A stretch of 64,000 nucleotides of DNA, taken from assembly GCA_036583965.1 (NCBI GenBank), contig JAZBQD010000015.1:27812310-27876309 (forward strand), written 5' to 3'. Positions within the stretch are counted from its first letter, which is position 1, and each line of letters opens with the position of its first letter. Both the position numbers and the translations under genes were made by a program. A model generated the notes under the pieces. That model was not told the origin of the DNA. It saw only the letters and a program-made list of their open reading frames with translations, and did not search any database. Source of the stretch: Prunella strophiata (Eukaryota; Chordata; Aves; Passeriformes; Prunellidae). Shown here piece by piece: positions 1 through 11,913 of this stretch.

Positions 1-3000
1 GAAGGAGATTCACAATGGGTGTCTCAGAAGTTTACAAGCACACAAATGTGAATTACCAGCTTTTTGGACTCATCCATGTAACACCTTTGCTAAAGCTGAC
101 CTTATACTAAAAAGCAAGAGCTTTCACTACTTCCACAGATCTTCAGGCTGGCTTTCTGTTCTGAGGATTAAGACTCTTATATGAGGCCAGTCTCCACCTC
201 TCTATGTCTTGTAACCCTTGGATGATGCCACCTAAATAGATTTTAACTCTACAGAAGTCCAAATGTCCAAAAAACAGTTGAGTTCCACAAAAGTGAGGCA
301 ATATGCAGGGTTGGAGGTTATCAGCCCAGTGAGTGAAATAAAACTTCAGGGCAGTTGGAATGTCTATCAAAGCAGCAGTGGTGTCACTTGTGCTCTCCTG
401 GCACTTATAACAGATATTTCATGCTTACACATATACCTTTGCACAGCATGCAAAGAAGTCAAAATTCTTTAAGATAAACAAAGCCAGGCTCCTAGTGATG
501 ATAAAAAAAATTAAAATATTGCTATATATCTATGACAAATAACAGCCATAGGAAAAGGAGGAGCAACAGTGGTGACCCACAGCCCTTCTCATAGTACGTG
601 GTATGAAGTATATTTCTGTATTTAAAATCTTTGACCATTTTCTCCATCTGTGGGGCCTGGACATTTTTTTAGTGGTCCCCATGCAGCTTTGGAAACTTGG
701 GGCAGGGTGGAGGCTGCACAGTGCTCTCATGTTCTTTTGAAAGTATGTCTGTCTATAGAATGAATAAATACTTGCTGAAAGCTGAAAAGACTTCTGCTGG
801 CTGTGAAGTTACTTTGATACTGTTCTTAAAGGCTCCTTAATTGAGGAGGCCACAAATAGACCAGAACTGCCTATAGCTCTCAGCTGACACTGTCTGCCCA
901 TCAGCATGGAGGGTGTTTAGTTATACCTTTATAGTATTATGGTACTTTCTCATACAGTTTAAGGGTCCTCTTTTCACAGTAATATGCACATTACTCCTCC
1001 TGACTTCCTTTTAATTTTTTACAAAAATTAAACTCTGAAGTGTTTATGGAGATCCATCGATACTTTGAGTACCTTGGGTTTGCATTTCAAAACCCCTGAT
1101 TTACTAAGGAAAAGTGACACAAGGCAAGAAGCAGGAAAATCATTCTTCTTGTTATATCAGGTGAGTATCACCAGAGGCAGGGCAGACTCCTGCAGCACCT
1201 TAATCACAGCAAAACAAAAGGGGGCCTCTATTCTCAGTAACAGAAGGAATAGCATGTGATGAGCTTTGTTCAGTGCTGTGAACAATTTAGAATATTCAGG
1301 ATCTGTAGAATTCTAGTACAGGCTGAGATTGTAAAGGAAGGAGAACCTTCAAAGTCACTCTTTCTCTTTATTCATTCTGTAAAACCCAAGAGATGATGAT
1401 TTCCTGTGAGACAGACACTGAAATAATTGGAAATGAAAGCATAACCCTCCACTCCCACCCAACCCCACAGAATTACAGCTCTGTACCAGCTGGGGCATAT
1501 TGCAGGGCAAAAATATGTCAGTCAGGAAATCTGTGCTAGATTCACCCCTGCTGGAACTGAGGGTTGCAAATAATTTGAATAATTGCTACAGAGAGCAGAT
1601 GGTAGAAATACTCCACTAGAAGAGTTTCAAATATAGCTTAATTCAGCAAGGGGAGTGAGAAATATAGACAAAATTTCAAAGACAATCTGGCATAAAAATT
1701 AAAATTAAATTAAAATTAAAATTAAAATAATATAATTATAGTTATAATAAGAAAATAATGGGGGAAATTATGCTGAAATTGCTATTTGAGGCTATTGCAC
1801 TCTAATGGATGCTACTAGACAAAACAGTCTTCTTTGCATCACCACCATCTCTGAGAGTACCACTACAGCTAGATGCCATCAGTTTGGTGCCACATTGTGC
1901 TGTTTCTGGCTTTTGCCAGAGCACTGAATCAAATGGATCTCCTGAATTTCCCATCTCTTTCCTGCCTTCCCACAACATTATCATGCTTGGGTGCCACTCA
2001 AGGATGAGACATGCTCCACTCCTTGAAATGCAGTAACCTCCTTGTCCAGTGCCTTGCCCCAGGGCACAGACCTGTGAAACTCAGGGTTGAAATAAGTTGC
2101 TCATCTTTACACCCCTCTCTTTCCAATGGCAAAACTGCAAGAAGGTGTGCCCTGCAATGCCTGGGAACCCAAGACAGATCACAATGGCAGAAATGGGTCA
2201 CAGAACCAGTGCTACAATATAATAAATCACCAAAGATGCAGTTCTCCTGTGGAACTTTGCTGTTGTAAAATCAGGGAGATTGAGTGAACCTTGCTGAATG
2301 CCCTTCCTCAATGCTGCCAAGAACGTTCATCATATTTGTCAGATTAATAAATTGTAGTAAGAGAGCAGAAGAACACACATTTGAGAAGGACACCATAAAT
2401 ACATTTTGATACAGGTGATAAAAACACACCACAGGATGAAGTGTTACTTGGTTAAATTCTTTATAGACTACTGATGATTAATTTGAACTTCTTTCCACTA
2501 CTTTAAAAGCAAACATGAAAAAGAGATATGAAGTTTAGTCAATTCATTAATCACCTTATATGATCTTGAAAAAAAAGCACAAATCAAATGCAAATGTGAC
2601 AAAGGAAGTTGGCACTGGCTAGAATATGTGACTTTGCAAAAGTAAAAGTCAACAAACAAAGCTTTGCACAAAGAAATAAAAGGAAAGACATAAAATTATA
2701 CAACACCATGTACTTTGCCTCATTATAAGAATAGTATATTGTAAAACTCTGTTTAAGATAACTCACTACAATTTAAATTGTAGCCTGTGTTAGATACTTT
2801 AAAGTCAATAATGGGAACATACATTTGGAGAAAATTAAAAATTAATAAATCAAAAATAAAAATCACTAAATCAGAAATGTTAGCAATGACATCAGGAAGC
2901 ATTTGAACTTTCTGCTTACTTATATCTGCGAAATTTAAGCCAAACTCTTAGCTTTTCATCCAGACATTCAAATTACAACATTTATAGTAGCAAATCTGCC

Positions 3001-3540
3001 TTATTTGCATTTGTTTCTCTTTGGAAATAACAACCTTGTGAACTTTGCATTTTTGTACAGAAACAGTACTGCACAGGGCACACTTTAGAGACTTTGCCCT
3101 ACCAGAGCCATGTGTATCCATTGCCATGTTTCATACTCACAACTGCTGCTTGCCTTAGTAGGGTTTCTAAAAACTACAGACAAAAAACCAGCAGAAAACA
3201 GCACAGGCTAAAAAAAAAAAATCCTAGGTTTTTCTATATTTCCTTAAGCACTGAAGAAGGCTTAAAGAAGATCAAGCACTTCAAATATTGCAACCTGTTT
3301 CACATTACTAATCAAATCAAACAAGAACAGAATAAAATTACATGAAGAATACTGAAGTCTATAATAACAATTGCTAGATTTCAGTGAGTGGTCTGCTTCA
3401 GCTTCTCGAGCTTTTCTTTTGTAAATGTTACTATTAGCTGCAAAAGTAACTTAATTAGGAAAAGAAATTTTCTGTAAGGAAAAAATTGACAGTGCTTAAA
3501 GCTGAAGATACTCATATTTTACAAAGAAAGTGCATTGCAG
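1..3540. other. AT-rich intergenic DNA, no gene seen
   Basis: No open reading frame here exceeds about 85 codons and none resembles a known protein. There is no convincing exon with flanking splice signals, no CpG cluster and no clear interspersed repeat. The only structured part is the TAAAAT-rich tract described separately. I regard the block as unannotated intergenic sequence upstream of SNX16; old, diverged repeats could be present but I cannot recognise them by eye. Confidence 0.7.
1694..1745. repeat. AT-rich simple repeat, TAAAAT-like units
   Basis: Irregular units of AAATT/AAAATT are repeated about seven times and run into an AT-only stretch. This is a low-complexity microsatellite with no coding or regulatory meaning that I can see. 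Confidence 0.8.
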
Positions 3541-3864
3541 TATGTCCTAAATGTACTGAAAACATAAGCCCCAAGTCAATGGTGAAGGGGACACCCAAAT
3601 ATCAAATACTATGGTAACAAGGTTGGAAAACGTGGCCAGTGCTCGAGTTTGTAGAGAAACAGCCGGATGACCTGGCAGCAAAGAGCCAGAACCAGCCAGA
3701 AGGTTACCAGGAGGAAAAAACCCACTGGTGCACCTAGAAAGAAGCTGTAGTCTGGCTGGTAGCTGCTTTACAGCCTTCCCCTTACACCAACGATTCTGTA
3801 CGTAGGACAAAGGCAGGCAGAAAAGATGACGAATGGAACCAGGGAGGAAAGCAGGACCCCCCAC

Positions 3865-4055
3865 AAGTGCCCCTTTCTGCCCAAGCCGAGCGGCAGCACA
3901 GGCGGTGCCAGCGCTGCGCTCGGACCGTGTCGCTGTCGCTGTCGCTGTCGCTGTCGCGCACCGCCACCTGCGGGACAGCGCTGCCACCTCCTGCGCTCAG
4001 CCCGTGGCTCCCTGCGCCAGCGCAAGCCGAGAACACAAGGGCACACAGCTTTCTG
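3865..4055. repeat. Isolated GC- and CpG-rich patch with a (TGTCGC)5 hexamer array
   Basis: About 190 bases of CpG-rich sequence sit in otherwise AT-rich DNA. Five perfect TGTCGC units occupy 3928-3957. The patch ends where a CR1 fragment begins at about 4057. Frames on both strands stay open across it (for example a minus-strand frame over 3782-4351 and a plus-strand frame over 3826-4332), but these are explained by GC-rich composition and the neighbouring CR1. It may be a GC-rich repeat, a small CpG island or part of an element I do not recognise. Confidence 0.75.
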
Positions 4056-4056
4056 T

Positions 4057-4771
4057 GGCCACCAACCCTGCGAGAAGGACTTGGGGGTGATGTTTGATGA
4101 AAACTGCCTGCAGTCAGAGCGGGCTCACAGCCCAGAAAGCCGACAGTGTCCTGGGCTGCATCCAAAGCAGCGCGGCCAGCAGGTCCAGAGAGGGGATTCT
4201 CTTCCTCTGCTCTGCCCTTTTGGAGCCCAACGCGAGTGCTGTGCACAGTGCTGGTGCAGCTCTTATGCCTCCAACATAAAAATGACATCGAGCTGCTGGA
4301 GCAAGTCCAGAGGTGAGCCACGAAGTTGGTGAGGGGGCTGGAGCACCTCATCCTATGAAAAAAGACTGAGAAAGTTCAGACTGTTCAGCCTGAAGAAGAG
4401 AAAGTTGTCTGGAGACCACGTAGCAAATTTCCAGTGTCTGAAAAGGGCCTACAGAGAAACTGGAGAGGGATTTTTTTGTCAGGAGCTGACAAAACAAAGT
4501 TGTTTAGTGATAAAACAAGGAGTAATGGGTACAAAATAAAAACTAGAAAATCTAGGCTAGATATTGGGAAGAATTTCTTTACTGTGAGGGTGATGAGATA
4601 CTGGAAACAAGCTCCCCAGGGAAGTTGTGGATGCCCCAAATCTGGATGTGTTTAAAGCCAGATTGGTTGGAACCTTGAGCAACCTGGTCTAGTGCCAAAT
4701 GCCCCTACCCATGGTAGGGCAGGTTGGGACTAGACAATCTTCAAAGTCCCTTCCAATCCTCGTGATTCTAT
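4057..4771 (+). mobile_element. CR1 LINE fragment, 3' end, sense orientation
   Basis: The stretch follows the CR1 3' region in order. It starts with GACTTGGGGGTGATG, then the segment encoding the end of the reverse-transcriptase ORF (GTCCTGGGCTGCATCC, AGCAGGTCCAGAG, GGAGCAAGTCCAGAGG), then the 3' untranslated part (AGATATTGGGAAGAATTTCTTT, ACTGTGAGGGTGATGAG, CAACCTGGTCTAGTG). It finishes with the characteristic CR1 terminus GATTCTATGAT. It is 5'-truncated, as nearly all CR1 copies are, and its frame is broken by stops and indels. Subfamily cannot be assigned by eye. Confidence 0.93.
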
Positions 4772-7045
4772 GATGAAACTGTACCTACACTGCTGAGCAG
4801 AGGCAGGACTGTTACCTCCCAGCAGAGCAAGCCACACAGGGTAAATGCTCACGTTCAATCAATCTCCCTGTCTGTGATGTTGGCAGGTCCCAGGCAATGC
4901 CAGGCACATAAACCGCTTTAGAAATTAACATTCTCCCTTTCATTTAATGTCTGTGACAGGGGAGAGAGGAAGAAGAGATATTCTTAATTAAAGATGGATA
5001 CAGGAAATACAGGATTTAGAGGAAATACTGCATTAGTTGGCTTTCAAAGAGTCTAATTCCCCAGGATGATTTAACTCACTCTGCCAACCAGCTGCATGTC
5101 AGATGAAGACACCGGATATCTTTTCAGTGCTTCTTTAAGACAGGGGGAAGGAGAATCAAGGAATGCAAATATGTACTTTATGCTATGCCATGTGGATTCT
5201 TGGCCATTCTGATCACCAAGCCAAAGCTTTCACCAATCCATAGGAATATCCTGCTATATCCACAGTTTGGATAAAATTACTGTGTGAGATTTTTCCTAGT
5301 TGAAGCTTTATAAATGCCAAGGGCAAAAATGAGTGTTGAAGAAAGCAATTCCAACAGTTTGATGCCATACATCATTTGAAAGGTGCTTCTTTCTGAGGAC
5401 ATGCTGGAATAAAAACAGCAGCAGTGTCTGTGCTACAAACAAAAACCATCTGCACACATTCTCCAGAGAACTGATCCTTTCAGCTAACTGTTACTAACTA
5501 CTGGAAACAGAAGGAGGTTTTATGCAATCAATCCATTCAAACAAACTTCAAGTAGCTCACTGAGACAGTGTCAGGTGAGCTACAACAAGCAGTGCATAGC
5601 AAAGAAATGCCCCACTTTCCTAGGAAGAACAGCACTGGGATGTGCAAGAAGGCAAGAGGGTCTGCCTGGAGGCAGAGCTGTCTGATGTGCTCTGCTCACA
5701 GAACACCTCACATGGTTGGGTCCTGTTCTTGACCCTTCTTGAGGTACCTCACATCCACCATCATAATCAACAATTTGAAAAAAACCCAAACCCTCTAGCA
5801 GAAGTGGACTGAGATGCTATAAGCTGCACTGGAGCACTTGTACAATGCTGACACAAAAAGTCAAATGCAAATCTGGGACATGTGGGTGTGGTCCATCAGA
5901 CACAGAGGTGACAATTCAGGAAATTAGGTTCAGCAGAAATGAACAAAACTGATAAACAGTGTATATGAGGAGAGAGTATAGAGCAATAGGATTGACTTAG
6001 TTTCAAACAGAGGAGAGGGATAATGAGATTATGGGAAATACTGTCATAAACACATCAGTGATTAATTGTTTTCTGTGTATCATCTATACAAGAAATCAGC
6101 AATGTCAGCAAAGAAGAATATTTCTGTAAGGTGTAGGAAAAATCTGCTTAGAAGGAGAGTTAAGTGCTGAAGCAGCTGGGGAAGTTAAGAAATGCTTGTG
6201 TTCAGAAATTTTTAAGAAAAAATGCAGCAGTATTTGGACTCCTTCCAGTTGGACTTCTTACACTGTCAATTCAAGAGACTGCAGTGATATTCCAGATTTC
6301 TCTTGATTCTTTGTTATCAATATCTCTTTAGTTATGGGCAGATTAAAAAGCCATGACCATAATGCAACTATAATATGACACATACAAATGTATGAATATG
6401 AATACAGAAGAAGAACACATGCACATTATTTCTTTTTCACATTTCATGATGCCAAAGATACTTCCACAACTTCCAGTTTGACTCATAATTTTTAACACTG
6501 AGAGAACAACCACCCTGGAATCAAAACAAATATTAAAGAAAAACAATACTAAATGCTCAATCATCTTTTTTTTAATAGGTAAACATACATGAAACAAAGA
6601 AATACTTGATGTTAAGTATGTGTAGTATTTTTACATCTGTATATTTGAAACCTGAGTAACACAATAATGTGCTTCTATAAATTCTCAAAGACATCCAGAG
6701 AACTAGACAATGTAATATAATATATATAATATGCAATGTAATACAATCATACTGCTTGAAATAGACTACTTTATAGAAAATAAAAGATTTATCACAAAAT
6801 TAAACACTAGGAGACAAGTGAAGGTACCAAAAATAGGAACCTAACACATCAGTATTCATTCTGAATTGTGTACAGCAGCTCACAGATGTCTTCTGCATTA
6901 CAGGCCTTAAGTTTCATATGACTATAGAAAACAGATGTGCCACATGTTTAAATAATGAAATCCAGCACTTTGTGCTATTTGGAAATCTCAGACACTGGGC
7001 TTCAGCACATTGAAAAGATACTAGAAATTATGTGGATATGAAGAG
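4772..7045. other. Intergenic DNA, no gene seen
   Basis: The block is AT-rich with only short spurious frames. Around 5990-6050 there is a weak resemblance to a CR1 3' end (TTAGTTTCAAACAGAGGAGA followed by a possible GATTATGGGAAATACTG), which may be a very old fragment. Positions 6716-6750 are a short AT-only stretch. Nothing else was recognised. Confidence 0.6.
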
Positions 7046-8120
7046 AATCACAGAATGGTTGAGACCTCTGGAGACCATATAGTCCAACCCTCCTGCTAAA
7101 GCAGGTTCATCTGGAGCAGGCTGCACAGGATCACACATCCAAGTGGGGTGTGAATGTCTCCAGTCAAGGAGATTCCACAGCCTCCCTGGGCAGTCTATTC
7201 CAGTGCTCTGCCATCCTCAAAGTAAAGAAGTTTTCCCTCACATTCAGATGAAACACCCTGTGTTTCAGTTTGTGCCTGTTGCCTCTTGTCACTGGGCACC
7301 ACTGAAAAGGGTCTTGGCCCATCATCCTGACACCTGCCCTGAAGATATTTGTGTGCACAGTGAAAACCCCTCTGGGTCGTCTCTTCTTGAAGCTGAACAG
7401 GCTTAAGCCTTTCCTCATAAGAGTGACACTTCAGTCACCTAATTATTTTTGTTGTCTTCCACCAGCCCTACTCCACTTGTTCCTTGTTTCTCTTGAACTG
7501 GGGAGCCCAGAACTGGACACAGCACTCCAGGTGAGGCCTCATCAGGACTGAGCAGAGGGGCAGGATCACCTCCCTCAACCTGCTGGGAATGCTCTTCCTA
7601 ATACACCCCAGTACACCATTGGCCTTCTTGGCCAGAAGGACACACTGCTGGCTCATGGACAGCTTGTTGTCCACCAGGACCCCCAGGAATTCTCCACAGA
7701 GCTGTTTTCCTCCCGTGTGTCAGCCCCCAGCCTGCACTGGCACACAAGATTATTCTTCCCCAGGTGCAGGATCCTTCATTTGCCTTTGTTGAACTTCACT
7801 ATGTTGCCCTGCACCCAACTCTCCAGCCTGTCCAGGTCTCACTGAATGGCAGCACAGCACTCTGGGTACCAGGCACTCTCCCAGTTTTGTAGCATCAGTG
7901 AACTTCCTGAGGGCACACTCTGTCCCTTCCTCCAGGCTGAACATGACTGGATCCAGTCCTGATCCCTAGAGAACACCACTAGCTACAGGTCCCAGTCAGA
8001 CTTTATACCACTGACCACCATCCTCTGACCTGTGCCATTCAGCAGCTCTCAATTCACATCACCTGCACTCATCCAGCTCACATTTCCTGAGCTTACCTAC
8101 AAGGCTGTATAAGATGTATA
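7046..8120 (-). mobile_element. CR1 LINE fragment, long, antisense orientation
   Basis: Read on the minus strand this is a CR1 3' portion of about 1.07 kb. The left edge (GAATCACAGAATGG) is the reverse complement of the CR1 terminal ATTCTGTGATTC. It is followed by the reverse complement of the usual 3' untranslated blocks (CAGTCTATTCCAGTGCTCTG, GTAAAGAAGTTTTCCCTCAC, TTGAAGCTGAACAGG). Beyond that come AGCAGAGGGGCAGGATCACC and the upstream CR1 region about Wessex-style stop-rich frames, ending near CCAGCTCACATTTCC. The coding part is broken by stops and indels, so it is a dead copy. The right edge near 8120 is approximate, because similarity fades rather than stopping sharply. Confidence 0.92.
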
Positions 8121-11100
8121 ATGTTATAGAAGCACCACAATGACAGCTCCACTTCATCCCTGCACCTACAGCTGGTTGAGATGCCTAAAATGTCCTGTGT
8201 GTTTGTTTCCTGGACCTGACCAACAGTGTGGGGCATTTAGACATCTTGCCAGGCAATTGCTTTTCCTTCAGGAGCATCACAGCCTCTTCCCTGCTTTCTT
8301 ACAGAACTGAATATTTAGAAAATGGAAGATACATTTCCAGTTTGCAAACTGATTATTTAGGGTCTGGTGTGGTGATGCATGCTTGAATGTCTTAGTGTCA
8401 CTTGAGACACACCAGAGTATCTGAAAAATCCCTGAAGAGCTGGTATGTATTTCACAAGACCTCTATGAGATCCATTTGCTTCTAGAGGCTGCTGGATACT
8501 CTTGATAGCTCAAGACACCATTGGATGTTCAAGCACGAGCAAATTAATCAAGCCCAAGGACACTAAATTTGGATTTCAGCCCTTCCAACTTATCCAGCAG
8601 CCTGAAATGTTCAAACCATAAGAGAAAATGCTGACAGAAATAGTTCTGTACCTCCTTCTTAAATCTTCTGATGGAGTGGGAAGAGGCATGAAAAGGGGTC
8701 AGGGATAGTGGAAGCAAGTTGGCATTGCTTGGCTCCAGAAACAGACAGCACAGAATCTCTTACTTTGGGTAGAAATACACAGTCTGAATGGCAAAACACA
8801 ACATAACATGGCCCTCCTCCTGTGAAGCCTCTTGAGAATAATAATGTGATCACTTTTTTTCTTCTTATTATAAATAGATTGTTACACAGCCCTGACTTCT
8901 CTAACCTCCACAGAAGTATTAGAAGTATTACTCCACCAGCACAATAATAGCACACTGGTAAATTATATTAATTCTACAAATAGTGTGAGAAATTGTGGAT
9001 AACCAAAAAGGTTAATCCCTGTTTAATCTTCAGTTGCTGTGCTAGTGTGGTATAAATCTGATGGTAAATGGGGTGGCAGGAGAGCAGAATAAAGTGCTGC
9101 ATGTAAAATGTAGTCATCTGAAAGTTCTCCTCTTACTTTGCTTTAGCACTATATTCTCTCACAAAAGGCTAGTGAATTAACAATAATTGGAAAATAAGTA
9201 CTAAAAAGAATAGCATTTTTCTGCCCTTTCTGGTATGCTCACTTTGGATGCAAGAGCACAGGAAAAGATAGAAATACTGCAGCTGAACTGCACAAACCAT
9301 TTGTTTTCAGTACAAGAAAAAGGCTCCTCAAGGGCTGGCTAAAATACTCAAAGGACGTATTTTGTTTACATCCAAACAACCCTTAGATTACTCTGTCCAT
9401 AGCACTGCAACACCAGGCAAGGCAGATACTGAAAACAAGTATTTATTCTCTGCATGGTATTTTTTTGTCTCTCCCTGCTGCTGATATTATTCTTATGACA
9501 CCAGACACTGCATAATTTGACATTTCAAATGTATGGCACCGTCACAATGATACATGAGGAAACATTTACAGAGCCTGGCACAAGAAGTAAAATTAATACT
9601 GAAAAGCAAATGACTTGCTTAGATTGGCTGCCATTTCTCAGTTTGCAGGGTAAATATTCAGTTTAACAGTTAAGCTTGGGAACACAAATAATTGATAGCT
9701 TTCAAGCAATGACTATAGATATTTACCACCTACCTGTTTAACTACCTGGTTTTTGCCAGCACCAATGTTATTTTGCTGCAGGCATGTCTGGCTATATGAC
9801 CAAATGTGTCTAAAAATACACTGTGAATTCATTATGTTCTTTATGTAAAGAAATTATCTCTAAGATTTCAAGTAGAAAATGTTGCATAAACACAACCAAA
9901 GAAATAACCCATGGAGGTCATTCAAGGGATTTTTTTTTAAATGGAAAATTAATAAAGTAGTGCTCTCTGCCCAAAGTATTTGTTCTTCTTTAGCACAAAT
10001 TTTTAAAACAATTTGTGAAAAGGTAATCAAGAAGTACACTGAATGTTTCCACTAGGCTGCCTTGCCCCTCCACCCTCCCCACTCCCTTGGGCAGCATTCA
10101 TTCAAGACACAGCCTCATGCTTGGTTTGCCTTAAGCTCAATCATCTTAAAAGAGTTTTTCTGAAGGTCAAAAAGAAACAAAAAGCATGTATCAACATTAA
10201 GGGAAGAGGAATAATATGAGTGTGAGTGCCAAGAAAGAATCAAAGAGAAACCAATCATGTCCTGGGTAGCAGAAGGAGGACAGAGGAAAAAAAAGTTTCA
10301 CTCTCCAAATTCCAATGCTCCAAACAATCATTTCTCATAATATAAATCAGCAGAATAGATTATGCAAAAATTATAAACCCACCAGTAATATGTCCAATGA
10401 TCTCATCAGAGCTTGTATTAGTGCACAGAATGCTTTGGTCTACATTTGCAAGTGGGTAGCTAAAATGGACAGCTGAGGACTAAGCCCAAATGGGTCCCTC
10501 CCAGATCAGTATTTTAGGGTGACAAGAAAGCTAGACTCCTATAGCCTTGAGCACTGCTAGATTAACTTTCTGCAGGTGATAATAGGTCTGTAATCTCCAT
10601 GGAGTGGGGCTGACTCAGCACCATTACAACCCATACAATGCCTTATTACAATCACAGCCAGGATTTTGAGATGTTTAGGAGGTTATCAGCCAAGATTTTC
10701 CTAATGTAAGATCAAATCTCCAGATAACTCCAGCCTTCTGGATCTAAAATTCCATTTGGTCAAATGTTTTAGTCTATATAGTTGGTTGTAATAAGCTTTT
10801 GGTTGAGAAGCTTTTCTTCATGAGTGATTCTGAATGCAGATATGTGAAGGAGAACAAGGACTGAATACTCTGTTCCTATTTGTTTCATACTCAATCCCAA
10901 ATTAACAAAATCCTGATGTCATTTCTGGGTTAGTTCTAATATTGTTCTATAATACCCTTCACAATAATTAGTTTTCCCTTAGCTAAATAGACAAACTCAA
11001 CAAACACTGGTATAAATTTTTGTCATTCTCTAAGCACTCAGATCTGCCATCAACTATCAAGCTGGGTTTTGAAATTTTAATGATAAAGAAAACAATCTTT

Positions 11101-11872
11101 CCTTTAAATCAGGACTTTTAATGTCCTTTATTAAGTTCTGTAAGGTTTTCATTTAAATTTTTAGTAACTGCTAAAGAGCTTATTAACTGACCAATTCATT
11201 GTGCAATCACAATAATATAATTTATTTCTAAAGTGGAACCTAGAAGCAGAGTAAATCTCAGCCACAAATTCCTATTAAGCCCTGACCCTGAAAATGAAAC
11301 CACATGGAGAAAAACTGGTTTTAGATAAAGAAGAAAAAAGATAAATTCAGCTGTTCAGAGAGGGAAAAAGCTAGTTCACCTGGTCCTGTGTTGAACAGCT
11401 TTTTGTAAAGATTCTACACAGACCATTTTTCTTCCTGTAAAAGGAATGATCAATAAATATCAATTTGCTTTAAGAAAAATTCTCTGTCTATAAGCAATTT
11501 CTCACCAAGTTGACAACCCCTTTTTCTTGGAGTCCCAAAGCAGAGCTATTAGACTGCTTTTGGTGAGAGCTGTGTCCTTCAGGAACACTTTCAAAGTCAA
11601 GTGATGTCTCACCTACAAATTGTATCTAGGACTGGCATTGAAGGGATTTAAGTTGGTAATAAAGGCTCACATGGCCAGTTAGATCCTGCAGCTTTGATGG
11701 CTCCCGTGAGCTCCTACCCCAGACCTTTACTGGGATGATACATCAAGACCTTATTTGTCCACTTCTTAACTCAGATGACTTCCACATCAGCTTGTCAGCA
11801 GGTAAGATTCCAGCTTCAAGCTCAAGACTGCCATGTCTTTTGAGATAATCAAGATGAGCAGATGAATAAATG

Positions 11873-11873
<1 letters not shown>

Positions 11874-11910
<37 letters not shown>
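11874..11910. repeat. (TA)18 microsatellite
   Basis: A perfect TA dinucleotide array of 37 bases, followed by GCATGC. Its length makes it likely to be polymorphic and prone to cruciform formation. Confidence 0.97.

Positions 11911-11913
<3 letters not shown>

Noticed and set aside
3782..4351. Open frames of 189 codons (-) and 168 codons (+)
   Set aside because: They span the GC-rich hexamer patch and the start of a CR1 fragment. The repeated Ser-Asp or Leu-Ser runs come from the TGTCGC array, not from a protein family.
5985..6055. Possible very old CR1 3' end
   Set aside because: Only scattered words match (TTAGTTTCAAAC, GGGAAATACTG) and the terminal octamers are missing, so the call is not secure.
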